From positions 1 through 64,000 of the forward strand of contig LFSB01000045.1 of the NCBI GenBank assembly GCA_001513045.1: 64,000 nt of DNA, read 5' to 3'. The DNA is from Clostridiales bacterium DTU089. GTDB lineage: Bacteria; Bacillota; Clostridia; Oscillospirales; Acutalibacteraceae. The position numbers and the translations under genes are program-made. How positions within the stretch are numbered: the first letter of the stretch is position 1; the number at the start of each line of letters is the position of its first letter. Shown here in pieces: positions 44,056 through 52,800 of this stretch. The notes beneath the pieces are model-generated. The model was not told where the DNA came from, searched no databases, and worked only from the letters and a program-made list of their open reading frames with translations.

Positions 44056-45720
44056 TCATTTGCCCCACGAGGAGTTGAGCTGTACGGTGCGGTTGAATAC
44101 GGGCTGTCCGGGAAGAGTGTCCGGGTCGGCGCAGAAATATCCCTGGCGCATGAACTGGAAGGTGTCGCCGGGCTTTACCTGTGAATATCCCGAGTCAAGC
44201 AGGCAGCCTTCAAGAATTTTCAGCGAGTCGGGATTTATGGCTGCGTCAAATTCTGCATCCTCAAGTGAGGCGGGGTCCTCCGCATTGAAGAGCCGGTCAT
44301 ATAATCTGACCTGAGCCTTCACGTTGTCACTTGCGTCAACCCAGTGGATGGTGCCCTTGACCTTTCTGCCGTCGGGAGCATTTCCGCCCTTTGTCTGCGG
44401 GTCATAGGTGCAGTGCAGCACAGTGACGTTTCCGTCGGAGTCGGTTTCATATCCGGTGCAGGTTATGAAATATGCACCCTTGAGGCGAACCTCATTGCCG
44501 GGGAAAAGTCTGAAGTATTTTTTGACCGGCTCCGTCATGAAATCGGATTTTTCAACATATATTTCGCGTGAGAACGTGACGCTTCTTGTTCCGAGCTCGG
44601 GCTTTTCGGGATGAATTTCGACCTCAAGCTTTTCGCTTTTACCCTCTGGGTAGTTGTCAATTACTACTTTAAGCGGCTCAAGTACCGCCATTGCGCGTTC
44701 GGCATTGATGTTGAGGTTGTCCCTCACGCATGCCTCAAGCAGGCCGTAATCCACAACGCTGTGTGCCTTGGATACACCGACTCTTTCTATGAAATCGCGT
44801 ATGGATGCCGCCGGATAGCCTCTGCGTCTCATTCCGCAAAGCGTTGCCATGCGCGGGTCGTCCCAGCCGTTGACAAGGTGCTCGGTTACAAGCCTCATGT
44901 TCTTGCGCTTGCTTGTAATGCAGTAGTTGAGGTTAAGGCGCGCAAATTCAATCTGTCTCGGAGGCTCCTTGAAGCCTATTTCGTCAACAAACCACTTGTA
45001 GAGCGGTCTGTGGTTTTCAAACTCAAGCGAGCACAGCGAATATGTGACATTTTCCGCCGCGTCCGAGAGCGGATGAGCAAAATCGTACATCGGATAGACG
45101 CACCACTTGTCGCCGGTCTGATGATGTGAAACATGGGCGATACGGTATATTACCGGGTCGCGCATATTGAGGTTTGGGGATGCCATGTCGATTTTTGCTC
45201 GCAGAACCCTTGCTCCGTCGGGAAATTCGCCGTCGGTCATTCTTTTAAACAGCTCAAGATTTTCATCAATGCCGCGCTCGCGGTAGGGACTGTTTTTACC
45301 GGGCTGTGTGAGTGTTCCGCGGTATTCTCTTATTTCGTCTGCGGACAGGTCACATACGTAGGCCTTGCCCATCTTAATCAGCTTGAGCGCACATTCGTAA
45401 AGAAAATCGAAGTAGCCGGATGCAAAGTACACATTTTCCCACTTGAAGCCGAGCCACTCTATGTCCTCTTTTATCGAGTCAACATACTCAACGTCCTCCT
45501 TTGAGGGGTTGGTATCGTCAAAACGCAGGTTGCATATACCGCCGTATTTTTCCGCGGTCATGAAATCAATACATATCGCCTTGGCGTGGCCGATATGAAG
45601 ATAGCCGTTCGGCTCCGGAGGGAAGCGCGTCTGCACACGCGTGTTAACGCCGGCGGCAAGCTCCTCATCGATTATATCGTGTATAAAATTGGACATGCCT
45701 TCATTTTTAATCTCGTCCAT
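44056..45720 (-). CDS. glnS: Glutaminyl-tRNA synthetase
   Basis: A 554-residue class I synthetase. 'TRFPPEPNGYLHIGHAKA' carries the HIGH motif, 'DDTNPSKE' follows, and 'ITSKRKN' is the KMSKS equivalent. The C-terminal anticodon-binding beta-barrels are present ('GTIHWVDASD' to 'FNRTVQLNSSW'). ATG 45720 follows a ribosome site provided by the leader repeat; upstream in-frame residues come from the repeat. GlnRS is absent from many Firmicutes that use the GatCAB route, so this gene may have come by transfer. Confidence 0.95.
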   Translation of the reverse strand: MDEIKNEGMSNFIHDIIDEELAAGVNTRVQTRFPPEPNGYLHIGHAKAICIDFMTAEKYGGICNLRFDDTNPSKEDVEYVDSIKEDIEWLGFKWENVYFASGYFDFLYECALKLIKMGKAYVCDLSADEIREYRGTLTQPGKNSPYRERGIDENLELFKRMTDGEFPDGARVLRAKIDMASPNLNMRDPVIYRIAHVSHHQTGDKWCVYPMYDFAHPLSDAAENVTYSLCSLEFENHRPLYKWFVDEIGFKEPPRQIEFARLNLNYCITSKRKNMRLVTEHLVNGWDDPRMATLCGMRRRGYPAASIRDFIERVGVSKAHSVVDYGLLEACVRDNLNINAERAMAVLEPLKVVIDNYPEGKSEKLEVEIHPEKPELGTRSVTFSREIYVEKSDFMTEPVKKYFRLFPGNEVRLKGAYFITCTGYETDSDGNVTVLHCTYDPQTKGGNAPDGRKVKGTIHWVDASDNVKAQVRLYDRLFNAEDPASLEDAEFDAAINPDSLKILEGCLLDSGYSQVKPGDTFQFMRQGYFCADPDTLPGQPVFNRTVQLNSSWGK

Positions 45721-45827
45721 ATTTATGACCATTCCTTTCCGCTGAGCCGCAAACTTTGCGGCGGTATTCGGCAAACGAAGCCCTGCTTCGTTATGAAATG
45801 ACGGTCGTTGACCGTCAAGGCACAAAT
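45721..45827 (-). repeat. Leader repeat element, copy B (before glnS)
   Basis: On the minus strand the same three blocks as copy A (29245-29335) appear in order, with the same palindrome TGACGGTC-AAC-GACCGTCA (45817-45799), the GCCGAATAC block and an identical 20-bp end including the ribosome site. Between blocks 1 and 2 there is an extra hairpin, AACGAAGC-AGG-GCTTCGTT (45792-45774), missing in copy A. TTGACG followed by CATAAC at 17 bp may be a promoter. Confidence 0.8.
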
Positions 45828-45858
45828 TTTCCGTTTGAAGGATTTATCTTTAAAGCTT

Positions 45859-47520
45859 TTATCTTTTCGTGTATGCTTCTGCGGCCTCATGAAGCCGTGC
45901 GAGTGCTTCCTGTTTGCCCATGAGCTGCATTATCGAGCACAAATCCGGTGTATTGCGCCGTGAGGTGACAGCTATACGGATAACCGTTGAAACATCACCC
46001 ACATGACCCTTGAACGCATCGGGATTCTGCTTGTATTCCTTGACATTTGCCGTGAAGCCCAGCGGCTCACAAACGGATTTTACTTTTTCAAACCACTCAT
46101 CGCGGCTGTCGTTTTCATCATATATTTCGCTGTATGCGTTGAGTATGGCGGCGGCATCGGCGGTTGAGATGTTTTCCGGCAGTGTGAGGTCGGGGGTGTA
46201 GTATTCATTGAACAGATAGGAGAAGTATTGCTTTACCTCGCTCCATTTTGCTATATCCTTACGCGGCTTCGGGCTTTCGCGGTCGATGTTTACCATCGCC
46301 CGGGAGCGCTCCGGATTTTCGGTGAATACAGCAAAGAAATCCGGGTCGTTTGCCTTTGCCCATTCGCAGATGCGCTCATAAACCGTGCCGGCATCCATGA
46401 CCGAAATGATGTTTTTGGATATATCGTCAAGCTTCACAAGGTCAAATATTGCTCCGCTCGGACTCATCTTTTTGACATTGAAGGGAAAATCGCTCTGCGG
46501 GGCGGTTTTATTGGTCTTGCGCCAGTCCTCAAAGTTTGAGTTTGCAAGGGTCAGAAGATATTCAAGCACACTCTCCTTGGGGTAGCCCTGCTCGGCGTAA
46601 AAGCTCACGGCAAGCTCGGGGTCTTTGCGCTTTGAAAGCTTGCGCTTGGATTCTCCGTCCATCTTCATAAGAGGGGAGATGTGGATGTATTTCGGCGGCT
46701 TGAAGCCGAGTACCGAAAACAGCTGAATATGAATCGGCAGCGAGGCTATCCATTCGTCACCGCGTACGACGTGGGTAGTGCGCATGAGGTGGTCGTCAAC
46801 CGCATGGGCGAAATGATAGGTGGGTATGCCGTCGCGCTTCAGAAGCACAAGGTCCTGAACGTTTTCGGGCATCTCGATTTTGCCCTTTATCAGGTCGTAA
46901 ACAAAAATCTTTTTGTTTTCGTCTCCGTCCGAACGCAGTCTTATAACATAGGGTGCACCGCTCTTGATTTTTTCAGTCTGCTCGTCCGCCGAAAGCGTAC
47001 GGCAACGGGCGTATTCCTTGTAGTAGCCGGGGGTAACTCCGTCCTTCTCCTGCTTCTCGCGCAGAGCGGAGATTTCCTCCTCCGAGCAGAAGCACGGGTA
47101 CGCCAGACCTTTTTTCACAAGCTCCTTAACGAAGCACTGGTAGATGTCCTTGCGCTTGCTCTGCTGATAGGGGCCGTAATCTCCTTTTTGCTCATTCTCA
47201 CCGGTCATGCCCTCATCCGGCACAATGCCGAAGGTCTTCAGGTCGGTGAGTATTTTGGATATTCCGCCCTCAACCTCGCGCTTTTTGTCTGTATCCTCAA
47301 TGCGAAGGTAGAATATGCCGCCGGTTGTGTCGGCATTGAGCTTGTCTATGAATGCGGAATACATGTTACCCATGTGCATAAAGCCTGTGGGGCTGGGGGC
47401 GAAGCGCGTCACGCGTGCACCCTCGGCAAGTCCGCGTGGAGGATAAAGCTCCTCATAATATTCCGGAGTCTTATCTGTATTCGGGAAAAGCAGCTCGGCG
47501 AGCCTTTCATAATCAGTCAA
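45859..47520 (-). CDS. gltX: Glutamyl-tRNA synthetase
   Basis: A 553-residue class I synthetase. 'VTRFAPSPTGFMHMGNMYS' is the HIGH region and 'KRKLSKRKDPELA' the KMSKS region; a helical anticodon-binding end follows. TTG 47520 is preferred, since AAAGGG lies 8 nt upstream and the GTG at 47529 overlaps it. The glnS gene lies downstream on the same strand with the leader repeat between. With GlnRS present, strict glutamate specificity is expected, but that is inference. Confidence 0.95.
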   Translation of the reverse strand: MTDYERLAELLFPNTDKTPEYYEELYPPRGLAEGARVTRFAPSPTGFMHMGNMYSAFIDKLNADTTGGIFYLRIEDTDKKREVEGGISKILTDLKTFGIVPDEGMTGENEQKGDYGPYQQSKRKDIYQCFVKELVKKGLAYPCFCSEEEISALREKQEKDGVTPGYYKEYARCRTLSADEQTEKIKSGAPYVIRLRSDGDENKKIFVYDLIKGKIEMPENVQDLVLLKRDGIPTYHFAHAVDDHLMRTTHVVRGDEWIASLPIHIQLFSVLGFKPPKYIHISPLMKMDGESKRKLSKRKDPELAVSFYAEQGYPKESVLEYLLTLANSNFEDWRKTNKTAPQSDFPFNVKKMSPSGAIFDLVKLDDISKNIISVMDAGTVYERICEWAKANDPDFFAVFTENPERSRAMVNIDRESPKPRKDIAKWSEVKQYFSYLFNEYYTPDLTLPENISTADAAAILNAYSEIYDENDSRDEWFEKVKSVCEPLGFTANVKEYKQNPDAFKGHVGDVSTVIRIAVTSRRNTPDLCSIMQLMGKQEALARLHEAAEAYTKR

Positions 47521-47553
47521 AGAAGTCACCCTTTAAATATAATGTTACAGTTT

Positions 47554-47582
47554 ATTATCGCAGAAAACTATGAAAGTATCAA
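47554..47582 (-). promoter_or_regulatory. Promoter of gltX
   Basis: Minus-strand TTGATA (47582-47577) and GATAAT (47559-47554), 17-bp spacer, diverging from the rnpB promoter. Confidence 0.6.
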
Positions 47583-47618
47583 TAGTAAAAGTGAAAAAAT
47601 TTCCACATTTTTAACTTG

Positions 47619-47647
47619 TTGACTTTCTGCGGGAAATGTTATAGAAT
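47619..47647 (+). promoter_or_regulatory. Promoter of rnpB
   Basis: TTGACT (47619-47624) and TAGAAT (47642-47647), 17-bp spacer, which places the transcript start at the 5' end of RNase P RNA. Confidence 0.7.
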
Positions 47648-47651
47648 TACG

Positions 47652-47987
47652 GCGTTGGCGAAACGGGCAATCGCGGGGGATTTAACGATTCAACGAGGAA
47701 AGTCCGGGCTTCACACAGCAGGATAACGGCTAACGGCCGCCGAGGGTAACCTTAGGGAAAGTGCAACAGAGATATACCGCCATGCAAATGGTAAGGGTGG
47801 AAAGGCGAGGTAAGAGCTCACCGGGGCGCGGGAGACTGCGCTGCCATGTAAACCCTATCCGAAGCAACACCGACCGGAGGTCAGCTGGACATCAACTCCG
47901 ACGGGTGGCTGGAGCCGTGCGGCAACGCACGGCGTAGACAGATGATTGCCTTAAACGACAGAACCCGGCTTACAGTTTCGCCCGCAC
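47652..47987 (+). ncRNA. rnpB: RNase P RNA
   Basis: The catalytic RNA of RNase P, which trims tRNA 5' leaders. Conserved cores are visible: GAGGAAAGTCCGGGCT near the 5' end, GAAAGTGCAACAGAGA, TAAGAGCTCACCG, and AGATGATTGCC with ACAGAACCCGGCTTAC at the 3' end. P1 pairs GGCGAAAC (47657-47664) with GTTTCGCC (47975-47982). These features and the long tetraloop-capped helices suggest the A-type fold. Exact ends are estimates from P1. Confidence 0.96.
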
Positions 47988-47996
47988 CAGAACAAG

Positions 47997-48031
47997 ACTC
48001 ACTCCGTATAATATTTACGGGGTGAGTTTTT
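47997..48031 (+). terminator. Terminator of rnpB
   Basis: Arms 47997-48008 and 48016-48027 (ACTCACTCCGTA/TACGGGGTGAGT) with a 7-nt loop, then T-run. The right arm also holds GGGGTGAG, a possible ribosome site for the next frame. Confidence 0.88.
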
Positions 48032-48388
48032 ATGTTTATTGAAATATTTACCGTTTTGATTACCGTATGGGGCAGTGTGTCATTGCTTTATTATCTGCTT
48101 TTCAAGTTTATTTCATGGGGGACTTATCCCGGCATAACACTCATTTATGCCGCGGGCGACGGCTCGCGTGCTCTCGCTCAGCTTGAAGCGGAGCGAAAGA
48201 CCGCCGAGCTTACGGGAGCGCATAAAAAGCAGCAGATAATTATTGTGGATTACGGGCTTGACAGCGATGGGGCGAAAAGGCTCCTCGGCGAATGCCGCAG
48301 CGGCAGCAACACATATTATTGCTGCCCTGATTCCCTGTGTGAAACGCTTGAATCGGTTTCGGGTATAAGTAACGGGAGTATCGGCTGA
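48032..48388 (+). CDS. Small single-span membrane protein, unknown function
   Basis: A 118-residue protein with one N-terminal helix (~5-27) and a cytoplasmic part containing 'ITLIYAAGDGSRALAQLEAER' and 'QIIIVDYGLDSDGAKRLL', an alternating beta/alpha pattern. Two Cys sit in 'YYCCPDSLC'. The only visible ribosome site (GGGGTGAG, 5 nt before ATG) is in the rnpB terminator stem, so it must be read from rnpB read-through or an unseen promoter. I do not recognise a family. Confidence 0.55.
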   Translation: MFIEIFTVLITVWGSVSLLYYLLFKFISWGTYPGITLIYAAGDGSRALAQLEAERKTAELTGAHKKQQIIIVDYGLDSDGAKRLLGECRSGSNTYYCCPDSLCETLESVSGISNGSIG

Positions 48389-48399
48389 GATACTCCCGT
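48372..48399. terminator. Hairpin at the convergent gene ends
   Basis: A perfect 11-bp stem (ACGGGAGTATC, 48372-48382, with GATACTCCCGT, 48389-48399) with a 6-nt loop that contains the stop codon of the plus-strand gene. T-runs on both sides are weak, so termination is likely but not certain. Confidence 0.6.
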
Positions 48400-48404
48400 C
48401 GGCT

Positions 48405-48740
48405 TTATCTGTATTTGTTTACCGTTTCAAGTATTGTGTCGAGAAAGGCCTGCTCGCCGAAGGTGTTCACCTTGAATATAAGCGCCTGACTTCCGCCGGA
48501 GGTCACCGCCGAAAGGCGTATCTCGTTGCCGACACCCAGCAGGGTCACACTCAGGCTTACGCGGTTTTGACCGGTATAGCTGTAACGCTCATATATTTTG
48601 ACATTGCAGACAGTGTCTCCGATTTGAAAGCAGCTGCTGTCCTCGCATGAGGCGGACATGCTTTTGGCAAGCACCGCATCATCAATGGCTTTTAATATTT
48701 CATAGTAATTTCCGTGAAGGTCGCATTCGATTTTTGCCAT
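48405..48740 (-). CDS. DUF6054-family protein
   Basis: A 111-residue soluble protein with the family-like strings 'SCEDSSCFQIGD', 'YERYSYTGQNRVSLSVTLLG' and 'AVTSGGSQALIFKVNTFGEQ'. Function unknown. It ends at the 48372-48399 hairpin and follows the small exporter gene on the same strand. Confidence 0.75.
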   Translation of the reverse strand: MAKIECDLHGNYYEILKAIDDAVLAKSMSASCEDSSCFQIGDTVCNVKIYERYSYTGQNRVSLSVTLLGVGNEIRLSAVTSGGSQALIFKVNTFGEQAFLDTILETVNKYR

Positions 48741-48761
48741 GTAATTTGTCTCCTCCGCTGA

Positions 48762-49250
48762 TTAAAATATACCGTATGTGATAAGCGACATTATTATTCC
48801 GGCGATAAACACACCGAGCATAATTATAGGCAGACATTTTTTCATGCGAAGGTCCATGAGTGCGGCTATAAGCGCACCGGTCCAGCCGCCGGTGCCGGGG
48901 AGGGGAATTGCAACAAAAATCAGCAAGCCCCATTCCTTATATTTAATTATCTGGTCGCTCTTTTTCTCGGAACGCAGCTCAAGCTTCTTTATGATTTTCT
49001 CCCAGAATTTATAGCGGCGCAGAAAATCGAATATTTTTCTGATAAACAGAAGAATGAAGGGGATGGGTATTATATTACCGACAAATGAGATGATGAACGC
49101 GCGCAGAAACGGCATATCGAGCAGTCTCGCGGCAATCATACCGCCGCGCAATTCGAGCACGGGCATAAGCGAAACGAGAAATACCGTAAGCTCCGCAGGG
49201 ATTTTTTCTCCGAAGAGTTCAACAAAATACTGAGCAAGCTGTTCAGCCAT
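48762..49250 (-). CDS. Small multidrug-export-like membrane protein (COG2426)
   Basis: A 162-residue protein with about four helices. 'MPVLELRGGMIAARL' at the front and 'AIPLPGTGGWTGALIAALM' in the second half are the family's paired membrane motifs. Members are labelled small multidrug export proteins, although transport is rarely shown directly. It precedes the DUF6054-like gene and follows the Nudix gene on the same strand. Confidence 0.85.
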   Translation of the reverse strand: MAEQLAQYFVELFGEKIPAELTVFLVSLMPVLELRGGMIAARLLDMPFLRAFIISFVGNIIPIPFILLFIRKIFDFLRRYKFWEKIIKKLELRSEKKSDQIIKYKEWGLLIFVAIPLPGTGGWTGALIAALMDLRMKKCLPIIMLGVFIAGIIMSLITYGIF

Positions 49251-49265
49251 AATAAAAATCGTCCT

Positions 49266-50000
49266 TTAAAAAATATTTTCAGATACGAGGAAATCATGCG
49301 ATTTTTTGAGGATGTTCTTGTCGTTTTCAAACTTCAGCATGTCGAGAGCGTCCTCATATTTTAACCAGATGTAATCCTCGATTTCCTCGTGCTGAATCAC
49401 GGTTTGAGTATCGTTTGTGGTGGCTGCGAACACCGAAACGGATTTTTCGACCTTGTTCTGTATGGTGTACTCCGAGCGCGAAACAAAGCCGGGAACGATT
49501 TCGATGTTAACGCCGGTTTCCTCAAGCACCTCGCGCCGCGCGGTGTCCTCTGGAGTTTCTCCGCGCTCCATGTGACCTTTAGGAAAGCCCCAGTGTGCGC
49601 TGCGTTTGTTTTTAATCAGCAGGCAGCGGTATTCACCGTTTATTATACGGTACACAACAGCTCCGCATGAGCGTTCGTAAAGACATTCAAGGGCGAAGGG
49701 TCTGTCCTTCGTATAAAAAGCGATGCTGTCACGGATGTCGTAATCAATAAACTTTTTGCTTTTCGGCGCGGCAATGATTACGGTTTCGCCGTTATCAGAA
49801 AACCTGACACAGGCGATTGCCTTGCCGTCAAAATTCTTTACCGGATGATTTATGCCCATTATAAGCGCCCCCGAAACAGGCGACAGCATGTTGAGACGAT
49901 TCTCTATGGAACCGAAATTCAACAGGTATTTTGTATCGCTGCCGGCGGGCGTTGATGAGACGGGCACGGTAATTTTAATCTTAACGTACTTTCCCAACAT
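49266..50000 (-). CDS. Nudix hydrolase with an extra N-terminal domain
   Basis: A 244-residue protein. The Nudix box 'GHMERGETPEDTARREVLEETG' (~143-164, GX5EX7REVXEEXG) binds the catalytic metal. Before it lies an N-terminal domain of ~115 residues with 'GALIMGINHPVKNFDGKAIACV' and 'KSKKFIDYDIRDSI', recalling an N-terminal region found in some clostridial Nudix proteins. ATG 50000 is preferred with GGAG 10 nt upstream. Nudix enzymes clear nucleoside diphosphate derivatives; the substrate is unknown. Confidence 0.82.
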   Translation of the reverse strand: MLGKYVKIKITVPVSSTPAGSDTKYLLNFGSIENRLNMLSPVSGALIMGINHPVKNFDGKAIACVRFSDNGETVIIAAPKSKKFIDYDIRDSIAFYTKDRPFALECLYERSCGAVVYRIINGEYRCLLIKNKRSAHWGFPKGHMERGETPEDTARREVLEETGVNIEIVPGFVSRSEYTIQNKVEKSVSVFAATTNDTQTVIQHEEIEDYIWLKYEDALDMLKFENDKNILKKSHDFLVSENIF

Positions 50001-50124
50001 TTTCAATTTTCTCCATTTTACACTTATTCTGGGTAGTATTATACAATAATTCAGAGTACCTTTCAATAAAAATTTGTAAAAACACAAAAATTTGGCTATT
50101 ATTGGACATTTTTCTCATAACTCA

Positions 50125-50153
50125 TTGTGAATTTTTGTATTATGCGTTAAAAT
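50125..50153 (+). promoter_or_regulatory. Promoter of the LCP gene
   Basis: TTGTGA (50125-50130) and TAAAAT (50148-50153), 17-bp spacer, with a long leader to ATG 50242. Confidence 0.5.
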
Positions 50154-50241
50154 ACGCTTGCAAATTACCTCTTGCAGGAAAAGGCAAAAAGGAAATTTCC
50201 TTCTAACGCAGATTTACAGCATGAGAAAGGAACGGAATAAA

Positions 50242-51321
50242 ATGAGCAAGGATGATAAAAACATTTCTGCCGATAAACAGACCCGTGAATATATTGATGT
50301 GTACTCCGACAGCAGCAAAAAAGGCTCAAGACCCGTTGAGCAGTATGAGGATGTATATTCAAACGCGGTGTCCCCGAACAAAAAAGCTCCCAAGAAGAAA
50401 AAAAAGCATATTTTTCTGAAAATCGCGGCATGCTTTATGGTGCTTGTTATAATGGCGGGCTCCGCGGCGGCGTTTTACGCGTATTCGCTTCTCGACAAAA
50501 TTCAGGTTGACTCCGCGCAGCAGCACGAGAACATGTTTCTTGACGGGAAGACATTGAAAAAGCAGAAGGGTATTATAAACATCCTTCTTATAGGCGTCGA
50601 TGCCAGACCCGGAGAGGAAGCCTCCCGCTCGGATACGATGATGCTGTTTACCATAGATACTCTGCATTCAAAAATCAAGCTTACTTCTTTTATGCGCGAT
50701 ACCTATTTGGATATTCCCGGAAAAAAGGCAAGCCGTCTGAATTCGGCGTGCTCCTGGGGCGGCCCCGGACTTGTAATGGATACAATCGAATGCAACTTCG
50801 GAATAGATATTGATAATTACGCCCTTGTGAACTTTGAGATGTTTACCGAGCTTGTTGACTTCCTCGGCGGAGTCGAGGTTGAGGTTACGGAAAAAGAAGC
50901 GGAATACATGCGCGGACCGATGGCGAATTGCCCGGATGTTGTCGCGGGAGAGAGCGTTTTGCTCGATGGAAATGAGGCTCTTTGGTACTGCCGTATAAGA
51001 AAGCTGGACTCCGATTTCAACAGAACGAGCCGTCAGCGCAAGGTCGTTGACTGTATAATCGAAAAAGCAAAAACAAAAAGCATCAGTGAGCTTGCGGATA
51101 TGCTTCCGTCACTCCTCGATAAAATCGAAACAGACCTGACGAAACCACAGCTTACACAGCTTGCCGTCGGCGCGGCGTTGAAATATTTGAAATACGAAAT
51201 TGTGCAGTCGAGCGTGCCTGCGGATGACACGTGGAAATATGCAAACAAAAACGGCGCATCGGTGTTGGCGATAGACCTTGAGAAAAACGCAAAGCTGCTC
51301 GAAGAATTTATTTACGAATAA
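50242..51321 (+). CDS. LytR-CpsA-Psr (LCP) family cell-wall ligase
   Basis: A 359-residue membrane-anchored enzyme. A polar cytoplasmic N-terminus (~1-55) precedes one helix (~58-82); the LCP domain has 'NILLIGVDARPGE' , 'SRSDTMMLF', 'FMRDTYLDIPG' and 'RKLDSDFNRTSRQRK', with the Arg/Asp residues that bind the polyprenyl-pyrophosphate donor. It attaches teichoic acid-like or other polymers to peptidoglycan. AAAGGA before 50242 sets the start. Confidence 0.93.
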   Translation: MSKDDKNISADKQTREYIDVYSDSSKKGSRPVEQYEDVYSNAVSPNKKAPKKKKKHIFLKIAACFMVLVIMAGSAAAFYAYSLLDKIQVDSAQQHENMFLDGKTLKKQKGIINILLIGVDARPGEEASRSDTMMLFTIDTLHSKIKLTSFMRDTYLDIPGKKASRLNSACSWGGPGLVMDTIECNFGIDIDNYALVNFEMFTELVDFLGGVEVEVTEKEAEYMRGPMANCPDVVAGESVLLDGNEALWYCRIRKLDSDFNRTSRQRKVVDCIIEKAKTKSISELADMLPSLLDKIETDLTKPQLTQLAVGAALKYLKYEIVQSSVPADDTWKYANKNGASVLAIDLEKNAKLLEEFIYE

Positions 51322-51346
51322 GACGTATCTGCAAAATTACATAATA

Positions 51347-51376
51347 AAAAGGGGCTGTTTTCACAGTCCCTTTTTT
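51347..51376 (+). terminator. Terminator of the LCP gene
   Basis: Arms 51347-51358 (AAAAGGGGCTGT) and 51363-51374 (ACAGTCCCTTTT) with one G-T pair, a 4-nt loop and a T-run. Confidence 0.88.
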
Positions 51377-51400
51377 GATTATAAAACGAAATGCCGAAAA

Positions 51401-52591
51401 TTACATTTCAAAAACGCTGCGCAAAAGCTCTATACGGGAGGAGACATTGAGCTTTTTATAGATGTTTGACGAAAGCTTTTTAACAGTTCCTTCGGCTATG
51501 CCCAGCTCAATTGAAATAGCTTTAAAAGGCTCTCCCGAAAGCAGGTGCTCAAAGATTTCCGCCTCGCGCGAGGTGAGGTTTTCGGTTATGCCGGAATAGA
51601 CATTTTCAAACTTTTCCTTTTGTGTGCCGAGTATATGTATTTTTGACTCGTACAGGTTGGGCATGAAGTAGAAAAAGTAGCTTCCTAACTCGGGAACCTC
51701 AACAAAGCAGGATTGTGTAGTGCGCGTGCGCGCGGCGAGCATCAGCTTTTCGTTGTTGAAAAGGATATCAAGCTTCTGCTTGGGAAACACCTTCGCAAAC
51801 GCCTCGCTTGATTGAGTGAGCACAAAGTTCAGATTATCGTCAAAAAATGCCTGCGCGGTAATAAGCTCACTGTTGTACGGCGAGTTGTTGTAGTTGAGAT
51901 GCGAAAAGGTATCCTCGTCAACAATATTTGCTGAAACGAATATGCTTGTATTTTCGTGAAGTACGGGAAGTATATAAAGTACGAGGAAATAGATTTTTTT
52001 GGTTGATGAGATATAGTAATCTGTAAGTATCATCGGAAAATCGTTCTCAATACAGAACTCAAACGCCGAGGGAAGATGAGTTCTGACGAGCAGCTTGCCG
52101 TCGAGCCTTTTTCCTACAACATCCGTGTCAAAGGCCGAAACAAAGTGTTGGCTTGCACTGTCGATGTAATAAATGCCGTCAGCGTGCTTGGTGGCTGTAA
52201 ACGTGAGTCCGTAGGTGTCCTTAAACAGGGTGAACGGAATAACGTTCATGAAATTGTTTTTATATACAGATTGAACGTGCTCCTTGGTAATGATTCTCTC
52301 AGTGATTATATGTATTTCAGGATAGGAATATTCAAAATCTACGCGCCAGAAGGCGGCTTGCTTTTCATAGGCAAAGGTTGCGGCATATTCTGTGTTTTTA
52401 ACTTTGTGGAAGTTGAAGTATATCGCATTGCATATTTCTTCAGGAAGAACATAGGATATTTCTTTTCCGATTGAATTGCAGTCAAGGTTGTAATAGGCGT
52501 CTGCTTCCGGAGAGGACATTTTCAAAAACAACCGTTCTCGATCCTCATCCGTGGTGAGTGTGTAGCTCATAGAGTCACTTATTTTTTGCAT
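51401..52591 (-). CDS. LuxR-type regulator with PAS-like sensing region
   Basis: A 396-residue protein. The first ~330 residues look like tandem PAS-type folds ('IVDEDTFSHLNYNNS', 'NLNFVLTQSSEAFAKVF') with no recognised ligand site. The last ~60 residues are a LuxR/GerE HTH ('LTSREAEIFEHLLSGE...GIAEGTVKKLSSNIYKKL'). No receiver Asp or kinase neighbour is seen, so it is probably a one-component regulator. The ribosome site AGAGGGGG is 14 nt from the ATG, so the start could be slightly downstream. Target genes unknown. Confidence 0.78.
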   Translation of the reverse strand: MQKISDSMSYTLTTDEDRERLFLKMSSPEADAYYNLDCNSIGKEISYVLPEEICNAIYFNFHKVKNTEYAATFAYEKQAAFWRVDFEYSYPEIHIITERIITKEHVQSVYKNNFMNVIPFTLFKDTYGLTFTATKHADGIYYIDSASQHFVSAFDTDVVGKRLDGKLLVRTHLPSAFEFCIENDFPMILTDYYISSTKKIYFLVLYILPVLHENTSIFVSANIVDEDTFSHLNYNNSPYNSELITAQAFFDDNLNFVLTQSSEAFAKVFPKQKLDILFNNEKLMLAARTRTTQSCFVEVPELGSYFFYFMPNLYESKIHILGTQKEKFENVYSGITENLTSREAEIFEHLLSGEPFKAISIELGIAEGTVKKLSSNIYKKLNVSSRIELLRSVFEM

Positions 52592-52800
52592 AAATAAAAA
52601 ACTAACCCCCTCTTAGAATTTTAAATCTACTCTATTATTTTAGTATACATTTAAAAGGATGAATGTTCAAAAGAGAATAAAACGACATTTTTTTGAATAA
52701 GCGACGGAAAACGCGTCAATAATTCTGTCGTGAGATAAGCTTTCGCAAGGATTTTTTGTTGACCGATTTACACTCTGTTGCAAAAGAAAGGGGTCGGAAA

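Noticed and set aside
45721..45825. In-frame N-terminal extension of glnS
   Set aside because: It is copy B of the leader repeat; GlnRS homology begins after ATG 45720.
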